A stretch of 64,000 nucleotides of DNA from NCBI GenBank assembly GCA_963995525.1, contig OZ023213.1, positions 40,964,276-41,028,275 of the forward strand. The letters are read 5' to 3'. Of this stretch, positions 44,388 through 55,437 are shown piece after piece. The position numbers were made by a program, and so were the translations under genes. The notes beneath the pieces were generated by a model, which worked only from the letters and a program-made list of their open reading frames with translations, was not told the DNA's origin and did not search any database. Every line of letters begins with the position of its first letter. The first letter of the stretch is position 1. This DNA comes from Escarpia spicata (lineage: Eukaryota > Annelida > Polychaeta > Sabellida > Siboglinidae).

Positions 44388-44921
44388 ATGGACCATACAA
44401 AGAAGATGGCGCTGGTCGATCCCCGTATTTTGGAAAAGATTCAACCGCAACGTCCTTCGACTGCTAACCCTATCGAAAGTGTCTTACAACGATTCGACAA
44501 TGAAATGCAAGGCATATTAGAACGAAGTGATATACACGAGAGGGAAAAAGTCGTATGTATAACCAGGTGTTGAGTCGCTCTTCGACAAACGTATCCAAGA
44601 ACCCGTGCGTGTAGTCATCGATAAAAATCCCAGTTAAGGGGGAAACAAAGTACAACCTGCTAACGAAAATGAAGTCGTCGAAAAGGAGAGCATCGAAAAT
44701 GAAATCATCGACAGCGTTCCAAAACTATGAAGCAGAAAGCACGGCGACTCCTAGATAAAATAAAAAGTGCCGTAAGTTGGAACCATCGCGGCGAGATGAT
44801 GTACAGAAACAAGGCGGTTCCCAGAAGTAACATTGTAGATCTCGTGAACGACGTGTTGAGAAAACGGAAGTCGTTTGAACCGGTGGGATGGGAAACCAAG
44901 AGAAAGTGTGAATGTGAATGA
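44388..44921 (+). pseudogene. Conserved Polinton protein of unknown function
   Basis: Starts MDHTKKMALVDPR with LDNEM-like QRFDNEMQGILER, and ends with ARRLLDKIKSAVSWNHRGE and SNIVDLVNDVLRKRKSFEPV. I recognise this pair of blocks as a protein that recurs in animal Polintons without known function. Frameshifts near 44555 and 44728 and a stop between them (about 44636) break the middle. It is on the strand opposite to the capsid genes and PolB and converges with PolB. Confidence 0.62.
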
Positions 44922-45250
44922 TATCACATACATTCTTGTTGTCAGACACCCAAGAGTAAGTGTCAATCTTATAAAATCTTGTAAACCTTAACAACTATAT
45001 ACAAATCGACTCCATATGATACACAGTCACTGTTAGACAGTATGCTACACTTTTGTAGCGATTGAAGTATACAATATACTTCGTTTATTTTCACCAATGT
45101 CCTACTTAAAAATAGAAAGCACATGATGATGATGATGATGCAACAATGACCTGTGTGTATCAATACACGTTTTAACAATTGACAAGATAGGAGTCGGTAA
45201 ACACAATAGTTCACCACTGTTATATTAAGACCGGATATTACACGGCTATC
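44922..45250. other. Convergent spacer, short repeats only
   Basis: Between the 3' ends of the conserved protein and PolB. It contains (GAT)n near 45124-45140; GACAAG then TAGGAGTC then GTAAAC at 45181 resembles 45298-45330. Confidence 0.5.
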
Positions 45251-48200
45251 TCACGAGTGTACCGAACAGTAAATGTGAAATGTACTCTTTAATAATCGAC
45301 AAGTAGGAGTCAGTAGTCGATAAACATCATACCTGATCACGGTTACACCAAAACTGAATGTTACACCAAGACTAAATGTTAAACCAATACCGAATGATAT
45401 ACGGGGAGGGTAGCTCACGAGAAGATTTAAAAAATATGTTAGTGCAGAACGTTCTTGAATATAAGTAAAAACTGAAGCATTCTTCACCCGAAACCCTCGA
45501 TTTTTTCCAACACCACTCTCTTTGGTTTTCAGTACTTTCAAAAATGTGTCTTTGTCAATTTCGTTGTGTCTCTTATATAGACCTTTCGTGCTGAATTTAT
45601 CCGTATCACCAAAACAATAATATGTTTTGCTGCACAACCCGATAAAACCTCTACCTGCGCATTCGACCTTGAATTGGCCAGGTGTCCAGGAATTGTCGTG
45701 ACGCGCACGCGCAATACAACACGATTCCGTAGGCACCCATTCTTTCCCTTCCATCCGACAAGTGACATAATCGGACGCGTGCGCATCACAACAAACAGCA
45801 GGAAACCATCGGGACACGTTTGTAAAGTATTCTTGACGTTTATCAGTGGTAACACAATCGTCTAAACAAGAAAAAGCTAGACTTAAATACGCGGAATCCG
45901 TATCCATTTCGCAATATTGGAAGAGAGGGCGCTCTACGTAATAATCTATGAAATCGTAATACAATTCCAGCATTCTAAATTTTGCATACTGGTAAACTAT
46001 GAAACCAATTTGAAGAGGGAGATCGTATTTAATGGATTTCTTGTTCATTGTTAATTGGTACACGGATTCCGTAATTTGGTCTAGCTGGCGAAAACGATGA
46101 TTGTTAATTCCTTGGCTCGCCGTTTTACTATTACAAAAGATAATATTTCTGTAGAGATCCTTATTAGTGATACATTTTCCATAGGCACTATTCCCAAGAA
46201 TTTTCATCGTATCGCCAATAATGGCATTGTCCGGGTGCACGTCACCTTCGCGGCGTGCATTCGAGACGGCATTGGCGAAATGCTTGAAATACGGACTGGG
46301 TTCGTATTCTAAAACTTGATAAATGTGAGATACGACCAGTCCGTGTTTCAATTACCATTGTAACAAAGGTGTACCTAAAATAATTTGTTTACCAAAATAC
46401 GAAGCCACCAGTGTACGCCGAGGAGTAGATAATATATTGTGCTCTTCAGCGTAAGCTCGCATATAGGGGCCGATGTCGACACGGGTAATGTCAATGTTTT
46501 TGAAAATGGGTTGCATTTCACCAAAATAATCTTTAAGATGATCTGGAACTAAAATGTCGCACTCTACCATGCCAAATAGACGACCTTCAACTACATTTTG
46601 AAAAAAATTATCTTGGGTCATTTCCCACTTCAAGTTACGGTGAGGAAATTTTGAATTTAGAAAATGTCTTACTTCGGATTTTTTCCGAATTTCTTTCCGT
46701 TGACATTCCCACATTTCGACGACCTCGGTATATTTACGCAACTACGTAGTATTCTTTTTAGTTTATGATAGGAGATCGGCCATAGACTTCCCGTGCTCCA
46801 AGTTACAAGGACAACCGCGAAAATAGCAACCGTGAAATTGATAAATGGTGCGAGTCTGAGCACACCATCCGTCAACGGGAAGTCTACGATCCCAATGCAT
46901 TTCTCTTCACCGTTAAATTGATGCCTTATAAATGTGTTCTTCTCGTGAGCTACCCATTCTAGCAATTTTTCCGTAAACACGTTATGTTTTAGATCTGAAA
47001 TTATATTCTCGGCTACGACGCGTATAACATTCGGTGGGCATATCTTGCGAAAGAGCCCAAAGGTATAATGCATTCGCGTCATAGCCAATACTAGAACGAC
47101 AGGGGCGAGCTGAGTCGCCCCTTTCCGATTCACGAAACCGTGTAACGTTGACTTCGTGATGGCGGTGATATATTATGGACGGGCCCCCTACTATGGCTTT
47201 TTTAACATATCGTGTAAATCCGAATCTTTTTGATTAAACAGACTGAAATAAATATCACGTGGTAATGTGTCAAACATAAATTTCATGGTTAGACCGGGAA
47301 CGCTAATACCATCTTTAAACATATCTATGTGGCGCAATTTGTTAAAAGAGAACTGTTTTTTATAGCTTCTAGGAAAGGAACATCTCTATTGTTGTACCAA
47401 ATAAGAAAATCACCAAAAGTTTTCATATCGTGATCACGCCAAATTTGTTCGCAGTACGCGCAATTTTCGTCAGAAATATCTTCGTTTTTCAAATCGCTGT
47501 GAAAATCTTCCTTTGGAAGAAGGGATTCACAGTCGAGTTTACTTAACGAAGTCACCCACTCGTAGGGAAAGTATCCTTTAGTTTGTACACATCCGTAAGC
47601 TTTCAGACATTTATCGTAACTAAAACCGGGGGCTAAATAATTTATGATATCCAAAAATTTCAAAGTCGCTGTTTTAAAACACATCAAATTAGTATGACGC
47701 ATTACCACGAACATGGAGTTTTTAGTTTTTTTCTTTGTTGTGTCGTCTGTATCGTCATCTACGTGACCTACGTCGGTTGTCAGGAAGTGTCCCGTAATAT
47801 ATTTTTATGACGTTCAAATCGTATTTTCCGGAATTAAAATCAATGATAGTTCTTCAAGAAATCCGTGAAGCATACCAACTAATTTTGAAATTTGTTCTTC
47901 TGGGATAATAGGTAAAGGTGACCCGTCATCAAAAATTTCGTCTAAGTCAGGTTTGAGCATTCTAGCCTCTTGTGATTGAATATCTTTTAGTTGTTGGTTT
48001 AATTCATCAAAAATAAACTGATAACGTGTTTTCAGAATTTTGGAAGCAGTGTCGCTAATTTTGTAAAGACAATTTACAAAACGGTCGATTAGTTGGCTCG
48101 GCTCACCCTCGCTAATAAAACAGCGTGGTTCCTTGTACCCGGGACCATTGGATGACACACTAACGCTAAGTATTTCGTGTCGAGCCAACCATTCGACCTT

Positions 48201-49515
48201 TAAAGTATTTAACGGTAAGTTGGTAGTGTCAAAATAAGATTCAAAATCAAAGGTGGCCCGAAACGGATAATACCGGTATTTTTCTTCGACGTGTATACCC
48301 AATTCATCAAGTTTCTGAAAAAATTGTTTCCTGAACATGAAATATACCACCAGGGAAAATTCTCTTCACCTCGACTTCGCAACCATTCTGTATGCCAAAG
48401 TTTGTCACATTTGAAAGACCGTGTGTATGTTTTAATATCGCGAATATAACAAAAATATGTTTCGAAAAGATTCAAATTTAAAGTATCGGGGAATTTACAA
48501 GTTGAACGTCTCAGTAAATGACACGCTACCAAGTTCTCGTCGTCGTTGTGATGATCTAGTAATACATAAACAAATATATTGACATGGAAAAGCTTCTCCA
48601 TGTCATAAAGGTAACTTAGCTTAAAGCCAGGGAAATGTTTCATAGATGGGGCATCGTTTATAACCTCTTGGTACATGTTATATAATATTTGGACATGAGG
48701 CTCGAGATGATAAATGTTAGCTCCCCGACTTAGTGCGAGAGCACGGAAGAAACAAAGATGATCTTTATAAGGAGGACTGCCGTGTCGTGGCAAGTCACAG
48801 GTCAACGAATTTATACCTTTATTTGTGAGAATATACTCTGGAAGCACTACATTGCCAGTACCTATGGGGTGATCAGGTATGATGTTTATAAAGAAAGTAA
48901 TGTTGGTTATAAACGACATATCCACTGAGAATCGGGCCTTTGCATAATAGCCCAACTTAAAATATATTTTTCTTCAAACGAATTAAAAAACGACTGAAAC
49001 TCATCTGCGTTAGTAATTAAAGGGGGCCTGTCCAGAAACCTACCGGAAACATTTTTAGAAGAATGAAAATAACGATGTTATTTCGTTTTCTGGTTATATA
49101 AAATATATCCGAAGCTTAAATTAATTTTAAAGGCGGTAGTCTGTTCATAAAAAATGTTCCACAATGTTGGATGTAACGAGGTTATGTCAGTATCTGTTAA
49201 TCGAATGTTGTAGGTTCTGTGGACGGGCCCCCTACGATAGTATGTGCGAATTGCCGACCACTGACTCCTATAAAAATTAAACAAATTATCAGGTACAAAA
49301 TCTACCACTGGAGACGGTACAAGTGGATCTTGTTGTGGCGACGGAGATGCTGCAGGTGACGGCCTTTTTGGTGATGGTGAAGATGTCGGTGACGAAGGCG
49401 CTAACGATCTGGTCGGTGATGACGTTACACCCGATGACGGTGACCGGCGGCGTTTTCTTGGCGCAGAGGTTGTTGGGACATCGTCCGCAGCAGCGATGCG
49501 CTCCTTTTCTTGGCG
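45251..49515 (-). pseudogene. Polinton protein-primed DNA polymerase B, main copy
   Basis: In order on the minus strand: 49078-49515 N-terminal region with RRGPVHRTYNIRLT; 48209-48955 with DHPIGTGNVVLP; 47814-48350 with the exonuclease I motif FDFESYF; 47325-47714 with LKFLDIINYLAPGFSYDKCL and TKGYFPYEW; 46669-47133 around palm motif A (YDANALYLW near 47070); 46352-46741; and 45251-46351 with motif B (GNSAYGK) and motif C (MDTDSAY), then YYCFGDTDKFST and YIQERSALTYF. It replicates the element using a protein primer (family knowledge). A stop at 49078 and frameshifts near 48925, 48350, 47750, 47130 and 46700 inactivate it. The tail after ALTYF is unlike copies B and D. Confidence 0.88.
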
Positions 49516-49529
49516 CTTAAATAAATACA

Positions 49530-49672
49530 AGTTGACTTTTAATCATGGTATACAAAACATAAAGAGATAATGGGCTTTGTAGCAGCACCTGAAATAAACA
49601 AAAGTTGTGTTTTAATCATGGTATACAAAACATAAAGAGGTGACATTTGTAGCCCCATCTGAAAGATTTTAA
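49530..49672 (-). repeat. ~72-bp tandem duplication with splice acceptors
   Basis: TTTTAATCATGGTATACAAA and ACATAAAGAG occur twice, 72 bases apart. On the minus strand each unit carries an acceptor-like TTTCAG. It lies just before the PolB exon start at 49515. Confidence 0.8.
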
Positions 49673-49692
49673 CAACAACATGATCAATTTAC

Positions 49693-49926
49693 CATTAACT
49701 CTTTAATATTCATCTGCCGTCGCTGCTGCTTGTGTTGCTTTCTTTGGCACCACCCCTGCTTTACGTGACGGTGCCAATTCCTTCTCCGCATGAATGTGCT
49801 GCCACACATGCAGCATGCGAAGTGTGGCAGCACATTCACTCGGTTGGTCGGGGGCGGGTACGGGGTTGTCCCAGTAGCTGTTGGGGCCGGTTGCCTCTTT
49901 CGAGGCATGGGGCCCTTGATGAATTT
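49693..49926 (-). CDS. Zinc-finger exon 3 upstream of PolB
   Basis: 78 codons, phase 0 at both ends: acceptor ATTATTGTAG before AAATTCATCAAG and donor TTAATG|GTAAAT. It encodes KFIKGPMPRK, a Pro/Thr-rich linker and a C2HC finger CMCGSTFMRRRNWHRHVKQG followed by WC and a Gln/Arg-rich end. It would splice in phase to exon 50843-51049 upstream and to the PolB frame at 49515 downstream. Confidence 0.6.
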
Positions 49927-50842
49927 CTACAATAATTAAATATTACAGACTCTATGTTAGGGAAAAAATGTCACCAAAAGAACGGTGACCAAACCCGATA
50001 GGAAGACGACAAGTACGATATGAATATGGAGGCAATATGTCGACAGGAAGTATGTGGGAGCCATCATTTTAGTCGGTTAGTTTAAGATGTGAGTCTAACA
50101 AAATAGTCAACCAGTCTTTATTCATTGTAGTCAAATTAATATCATAAACATTTACTTTTTAATATTTTTCATAGCGTGTAATACATAGGTAATACTTATA
50201 AGTTATTGCGTGTGAAGTATAAAAGATACAGAGATATGATCATAATCAAGCATAATATTTATTTGTATCCGTTTTCAGTTTCCGATGCCAGGTTATGGTT
50301 TTAGTATTATTCATGGTTTATTATTCCGAAGTTTTTTCAGAAGAAGCACGAATTTAAACACTACAGTACGAAAAAAGATAAAAACGATCTAATATCAGTT
50401 TGAACAATAAACGACGAATTTGTAGAGTTGACCACTAATATAGTAAAGTAGAAAAATAGTATTAGTTATGTTGACATTAGGATTGTTGCAAACTGGCGAC
50501 CAAATACTACGTTTTATTATAACACATTTTAGTTATGCCAACATAGAAAAATACCCGGATGTTGAATGCCGCTACTGAAACGGTGAAACTTGTAGAATAT
50601 CCAATAAAATAATACAAGATACACAGTCACGGATACTGGATTGATAGGAAATACATGGGATTCGCCTTTTTAGCAGGAATGTGTGGGAAATCATGGTTTT
50701 AGAGGGAAGTAAACATAGGCGTGGACGCAATTTCAGTGGAAAAATACATAGGGAGCCACCTTTTTGGTGGGAAGAAGGTAGGAGTCGCCATTTTAGGCGA
50801 AAGTGTATAGACTATAGTAACGCAATATAAAGTTTAACTCAC
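49927..50842 (-). other. Putative intron, no gene recognised
   Basis: It begins with donor GTGAGT (minus strand, 50842) and ends in TATTGTAG. AT-rich, with GGGAGCCA and GCCATTTTAG-type fragments repeated near 50045, 50655, 50750 and 50790. Confidence 0.5.
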
Positions 50843-51049
50843 CTCCAACGCGTCTAACTCGTCCTCCTCGGCCGTCCTTTTGCGACCCCGACAACTGCCG
50901 CGGGCGATGTGGCGCTTCCAACTGTTGTGCCGTGTGAACGATGTCTTACATATTGGGCACTGACAGCCTGCCCTGGCTGGAGGGGGTGGTAGTTGTCTCG
51001 CCGGGGCGGGCGCCATGATAGCCACGGGAGATTCCACACAGTCGACGTT
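50843..51049 (-). CDS. Zinc-finger exon 2 upstream of PolB
   Basis: 69 codons, phase 0: acceptor CATTTAG before AACGTCGAC and consensus donor TTGGAG|GTGAGT. It encodes a Pro/Ala-rich stretch and a C2HC finger CPICKTSFTRHNSWKRHIAR followed by GSC, then an acidic end EEDELDALE. It is closely related in layout to the finger in exon 3. Base composition is GC-rich compared with the AT-rich flanks, which supports coding. Confidence 0.62.
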
Positions 51050-51158
51050 CTAAATGTACGAAGGATTGTTATTAGACGTTTTCATCAGTGTCTTAATGCT
51101 AGATAATTATACACACGAAAAATAGTACAACGGAAATATAATATTAATAAAGACCTAC

Positions 51159-51374
51159 CATTAGGGACGTTCGTTGTGCTGGCGCTGTCAGGGTTGGTGG
51201 TGCTGCAGGCGCCAGGATTGGTCCCGTCGAGGCCGTCGCCGGTAGAGGGGGAAAGGCAACCCTGTATGTAATATGGGTCAACCCCGCTACATTTGCCCTG
51301 ATGGTCTCCGGCCCTCTGACCGCCTCTGCGTACGACCACCCTTGTCTTATCTCATTGCAATTGTACCTTGCCAT
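51159..51374 (-). CDS. First exon of zinc-finger/PolB transcript
   Basis: 72 codons from ATG 51374 to donor ATG|GTAGGT, phase 0. It reads MARYNCNEIRQGWSYAEAV then an Ala/Pro-rich region. No known domain. It is open to the donor and runs into a stop soon after it, as expected for an exon. Joined to exon 2 it stays in frame. Confidence 0.55.
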
Positions 51375-51544
51375 GTCGAATGTCGAATGACGAATGACAA
51401 GCAGATCGTCTCCACGGCCTTATATTGGCACACGTTGAACATTAAGGTCACGTGGGCGTGCCGAAAGGCTCGCGCGCACACAAAAACAAACAAGTTCATA
51501 AAACGTTCAAAACTCTATTCCTACGTATTAAATTAGCTTCCCAT
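51375..51544. other. Upstream flank of the zinc-finger gene
   Basis: Possible promoter region. I see no clear TATA box. Confidence 0.3.
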
Positions 51545-51935
51545 ACCGTCCTTAAACATAACATGTCATAATGTGAGACATGTTTTTCACAAAATCGACT
51601 TCAAAAAAACGTTTTATTTTAAACAAAAAAATCACAACGCGAGACATATGTTTCACAAAACGACAACAAAACAACAAATGGTTTAAATTATAACATAAAT
51701 ATATCATAACACAAGACAGGTGTTTCACAAAACTGACTTTAAAAAAAAACGCTAACATTTATTTTAACTGATAACAGAAAAACACTACTAAATCATTATA
51801 AACACCTCGTTCCCGTATGTTGTACGCTTTGTAATCGTGAATAAAACGTTGAAAATACACTTTTTTAATTGATAACATAAAATATATTATAATGCAAGAC
51901 AGGAGTTTCACAACATTTAAACTTATAACACTTAA
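51545..51935 (+). repeat. Diverged ~85-bp tandem repeat
   Basis: Four to five units with GAGACATGTTTTTCACAAAA, ACGTTTTATTTTAAAC and ATAACATAAA-type blocks. Related units resume at about 55600-55720 beyond the Gypsy element, so the element inserted into this array. Confidence 0.7.
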
Positions 51936-52011
51936 ACACCTTTAAATAAATCACAAACCTGTCCTACTATCCGACATATGGCGTTTTGTTTAGACTCCTT
52001 CGCTAGACGTC

Positions 52012-52016
52012 TGAAC
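52012..52016 (+). repeat. Gypsy target duplication TGAAC, left
   Basis: TGAAC precedes the left LTR and recurs at 55438-55442 after the right LTR. Confidence 0.9.
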
Positions 52017-52155
52017 TGTTGTGATATAGCACATACCATAATTGCTATAGCGAACTACATTATCGCATGTATCACTACGCCCAATAAACACCAGCCTGGA
52101 TCGAGTGTTTGTGCATAGCTGAACGTCATTATACCTATCATAGCGAATCACTTCA
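52017..52155 (+). repeat. 5' LTR
   Basis: 139 bases starting TGTTGTGATATAGC and ending CGAATCACTTCA (TG...CA termini). It contains AATAAA at 52083-52088. Confidence 0.93.
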
Positions 52156-52172
52156 TGGTGGCAGCGGTAAAA
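52156..52172 (+). promoter_or_regulatory. Primer binding site
   Basis: TGGTGGCAGCGG follows the 5' LTR directly, starting with the TGG expected for pairing with a tRNA 3' CCA. The primer tRNA is not assigned; the sequence recalls but does not match the initiator-Met site. Confidence 0.6.
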
Positions 52173-52490
52173 ACGAGCGAATATCGACTACAAACAGCGG
52201 TAACAGTGTACGAACTATAACTATTGTTACTGAATGCGCTACCAGCTTAACAAGCCGCAAACGAAACGTTTAGTTGAAGAAAATGGCGTCACGCAGATGC
52301 CGACAACGTCGGAGAAGTTGTCAACTGATCACCAGGAGGCGACAGCATCGCACATGCACACCGTTAGTGTCTTTGTGAACTGTGACAGTGTTAGTTTTAT
52401 GTAAGCCTACGTAAAGCCGGACCCATAAAGGCGGTCGCCAGGCTACAGTAGCTATATCTTACACACTGTGCAACACATAACCAGCTAACA

Positions 52491-54323
52491 ATGGCAAAAT
52501 ACCCAACTATGAACTGGGAAGGCGATAACATCGCAGAAACATTCAAACTCTTTAAACAGCGAATGACATTGCTACTCACAGACGAGAATGTCATTAACCC
52601 AGCTAAACAGGCAATCAAAATTCAGATTGCTGTTGGTAATGAAGGACTCAAGCGTTTAAATGCGTCAATGCTATCAGACACAGACAAGCAAGATCCCGCA
52701 AAACTCTATAAGCTGTTTGCAGACCAACTAGACATACGGGTGAACTTTCGCATCCACAGAATGGAACTGATGACATTTCGTCAAACAGAGCGAGAAAGTA
52801 CAGACGAGTTTGTCAACAGAGCGCGTCATCAAGGCAGTTTGTGCGACCTTGATGAATGTGAGCTAGTGGAGCGAGTCATTGAGCTCATCATAGCGAGTAC
52901 ACCTCATGAACTGTTGCAGAAGCATTTGCTAGACCAAAACAAAGGGTACGACATGGGGAGTGTACTGCAAGAGGCACGCAAGTACGAGGCCATAGCCGCC
53001 GGAAAAGCGTCCCTACAAACATTATCCACACATCACACGTCAATCAGTGAGGTAAAGCACCGAAACGCGTGCAGAAACTGTGCATTGTCACATGCACCGA
53101 GGCAGTGCCCTGCATACAAACACAGATGCAAGCACTGCGATGGCATCGGGCACTGGGCCAAGTGTTGTAGGAAGAAACAGAAAGATGAACAACAAAGGTA
53201 TCGCAAACGACGTGATAGCCAGCCAAAGAGCCGAAGCCGACGTGACAGTCGCCGCAGACCAGATAAACCAATCCATGAACTTTCTGGCTACCAAACAGAA
53301 AACGAGAACCCGGACTACGAAAGTGAAAGTGAAGGCGAAATCTACACGAAGTCGTTCAGCACGATGACGACAGAAAACCCGGGTCGCTGCACAGACTCTC
53401 CACGTGACGAAGTCTACGCTCAATTTAACATTGTGTGCGCTGACATGAAGGGCGTCCACGAACTCAAACTGAAGGTTGATACTGGCGCTTCGGGCAACAC
53501 ACTGCCCATACGCATAGCACGACAAATGTACGGTGACCAGTGGACAACCAAAGTTGAGCCCGTACCGAACACTACGCTGACAGCCTACAATGGTGGCGAG
53601 ATAAAATGCTGCGGTGCAATGAAAATACTCTGCCAGTACAAAGAATGCCAGTGGAGAAAGTACAAATTCTACGTCGTCGATGTCGACGGGCCAGCAATCT
53701 TAGGCTTGCCAGCATGTGAACAGATGAAAATCGTCACCATCAATGCAGTCAAGTCGAGGCTCCCCAACCCGAAGAACAACGCTGAGATCCCACTGGACGT
53801 GGCTGTGGATGCTGTCGTGCAAGATGAAGAAGAGGAAAACGTCATCGACAGCATCGATCTAATCAACTTTAGCATCGACAAACGTGCTCAGCTTCGAGAG
53901 TTGTCCACCTCAGACCGCACACTGCGAGCCCTCCAGCAAGTGGTCTACAGCGGGTGGCCCGACACGATCAGAGATCTGCCACAGGACCTTCGCCAATACT
54001 GGTCCTATCGCGACGAAATTGGCATATCTAATGGCGTCATCTTCAAAGGGAGACAGGTCGTCATTCCTGAGGCGATGAGGAAAGACATCCTAGGCCAGCT
54101 CCACGAAGCACATCTCGGAATCGAGAAGACCAGACGACTGATGCGTGAATCAGTTTACTGGCCAAACATTCACAAAGACATTGAGACAATGGTGAAAACC
54201 TGCGCAGCCTGCCAGGAGAATCAGCCAGAACACCGACAACAACCGCTCCTCGCCCACGACGTACCATCAACACCGTGGACTAAAGTCGCAAGTGACATGT
54301 TCCAGGAAACAACTACCTGCTGA
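52491..54323 (+). CDS. Gypsy Gag-protease-integrase N-terminus fusion
   Basis: 610 codons from ATG 52491. Residues 1-180 are Gag capsid-like. Two CCHC knuckles follow, C194-C197-H201-C206 and C213-C216-H221-C226, then a basic stretch. The aspartic protease has DTGAS at 330-334 and ILGLPACE at 403-410. At about residues 425-445 the sequence passes straight to the region just before integrase (STSDRTLRALQQVV), so RT and RNase H are removed without breaking the frame. The H2C2 integrase finger follows (HEAHLG at 538-543, CAAC at 571-574). The frame ends at 54323 where a frameshift near 54312 separates it from the integrase core. Confidence 0.9.
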   Translation: MAKYPTMNWEGDNIAETFKLFKQRMTLLLTDENVINPAKQAIKIQIAVGNEGLKRLNASMLSDTDKQDPAKLYKLFADQLDIRVNFRIHRMELMTFRQTERESTDEFVNRARHQGSLCDLDECELVERVIELIIASTPHELLQKHLLDQNKGYDMGSVLQEARKYEAIAAGKASLQTLSTHHTSISEVKHRNACRNCALSHAPRQCPAYKHRCKHCDGIGHWAKCCRKKQKDEQQRYRKRRDSQPKSRSRRDSRRRPDKPIHELSGYQTENENPDYESESEGEIYTKSFSTMTTENPGRCTDSPRDEVYAQFNIVCADMKGVHELKLKVDTGASGNTLPIRIARQMYGDQWTTKVEPVPNTTLTAYNGGEIKCCGAMKILCQYKECQWRKYKFYVVDVDGPAILGLPACEQMKIVTINAVKSRLPNPKNNAEIPLDVAVDAVVQDEEEENVIDSIDLINFSIDKRAQLRELSTSDRTLRALQQVVYSGWPDTIRDLPQDLRQYWSYRDEIGISNGVIFKGRQVVIPEAMRKDILGQLHEAHLGIEKTRRLMRESVYWPNIHKDIETMVKTCAACQENQPEHRQQPLLAHDVPSTPWTKVASDMFQETTTC

Positions 54324-55162
54324 TTAGCGACTTTCACTCAAAGTTCTACCTCGTCCAGAAGATGCAGTCAACAACCAGTTCTGCCATCGCGAACATGTCA
54401 GCAGAATGGTTCAGCATGTTCTCACCACCACTGGAAATAGTGACTGACAATGGCCCACAGTATGTAGGGCAACCATTCCACGACATGTGTAAGAAGTGGA
54501 ACGTCAAACACAATACAACATCACCCAGATATCCTCAATCCAACGGACTCATTGAGAGACAGGTCAGGGCGGTGAAAGCGGTCATACAGAAATGTGCGAA
54601 GACGGGCAGCGACGTGCTAATTGCCTTACAACACCATCGATGCACGCCGCTGGATAGTCATCTATCTAGCCCGAGTGAAATCTTGTTCAACAGACCTGTG
54701 CGCACTACCCTACCGAGTCACCACCCGACGCTGACGCAGAGCCAGCAATCGAACAACGAGCAACTCGAGCGACGCAGAGATCGAATGATACGGCACCACG
54801 ACCGACACGCGGGTCCAGAGCTCGCTCCGCTGCATGCTGGGCAACGCGTGCGAATCCTGAACAAGGAAACACACCAATGGTGCCCTGGAGAGATCATCGC
54901 GCAGAGCACAGAACCGCGTTCATACATCGTACAGACGCCAAATGGCACGCGTCTGCGCAGAACAAGGTCCCATCTGAGAGAGCTGGTGTTGACGCCAACT
55001 CCAAGATCCGTGACATTCCGTGACCCGCTGGACGACGACGACACCTCCAACCAACCGGTCGCGGTGCCCGTCACAACGACCGGTGACACACCGCCCTCCG
55101 AACCAGCGATCCGACGATCAGGGCGCGTGATCAGGAAGCCGGCCAGATTCAGCAATGAGTAA
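54313..55162 (+). pseudogene. Gypsy integrase core and C-terminus, out of frame with Gag
   Basis: Continues the integrase in another frame: the first catalytic Asp in LLISDFHSK, the second in IVTDNGPQYVG and the Glu in SNGLIERQVRAVKA, so the DDE triad is present. The C-terminal half has GQRVRILNKET and the stop at 55160-55162, followed by about 130 bases to the 3' LTR. No ATG lies at the junction; expression would need frameshifting, or the shift is a lesion. Spacing suggests a few bases lost after DMFQ. Confidence 0.88.
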
Positions 55163-55287
55163 TTTTGACTAGTTATTAATTGACTATACAATTACGTTAG
55201 AATAGTTCTGTGTTATATAAGCTTACTCATAATCTCATATTCATAATTATTGTTCTAGTTGTATGTATATCGTTCACTTTTATTTCT

Positions 55288-55298
55288 GCAGAGGGAGA
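55288..55298 (+). promoter_or_regulatory. Polypurine tract
   Basis: GCAGAGGGAGA lies directly before the 3' LTR and would prime plus-strand synthesis. Confidence 0.7.
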
Positions 55299-55437
55299 TG
55301 TTGTGATATAGCACATACCATAATTGCTATAGCGAACTACATTATCGCATGTATCACTACGCCCAATAAACACCAGCCTGGATCGAGTGTTTGTGCATAG
55401 CTGAACGTCATTATACCTATCATAGCGAATCACTTCA
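55299..55437 (+). repeat. 3' LTR
   Basis: 139 bases, by eye identical to 52017-52155; AATAAA at 55365-55370; followed by TGAAC. Confidence 0.93.

Larger units (their letters stand above)
39373..51374 (-). mobile_element. Polinton/Maverick (adintovirus-like) element, main copy
   Basis: Order on the minus strand from high to low coordinates: zinc-finger exons, PolB, then (after a plus-strand gene and repeats) an integrase tail, small membrane protein, minor capsid, PX-like protein, major capsid and protease. This gene set is diagnostic of Polintons. The packaging ATPase and the integrase catalytic core are missing; repeats occupy the space at 43068-44030. Terminal inverted repeats were not found. 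Nearly every long gene has stops or frameshifts, so this is an endogenous, inactive copy. Confidence 0.88.
52017..55437 (+). mobile_element. Gypsy LTR retrotransposon lacking RT/RNase H
   Basis: A 3421-base element bounded by two 139-base LTRs that appear identical and a 5-base target duplication. It holds gag, protease and integrase but no reverse transcriptase or RNase H, so it is a non-autonomous deletion derivative. Identical LTRs point to recent insertion, which requires enzymes supplied by a relative. Confidence 0.93.

Noticed and set aside
53044..55191. Minus-strand frames opposite the Gypsy ORFs
   Set aside because: Antisense shadows; Gag, protease and integrase motifs are on the plus strand.
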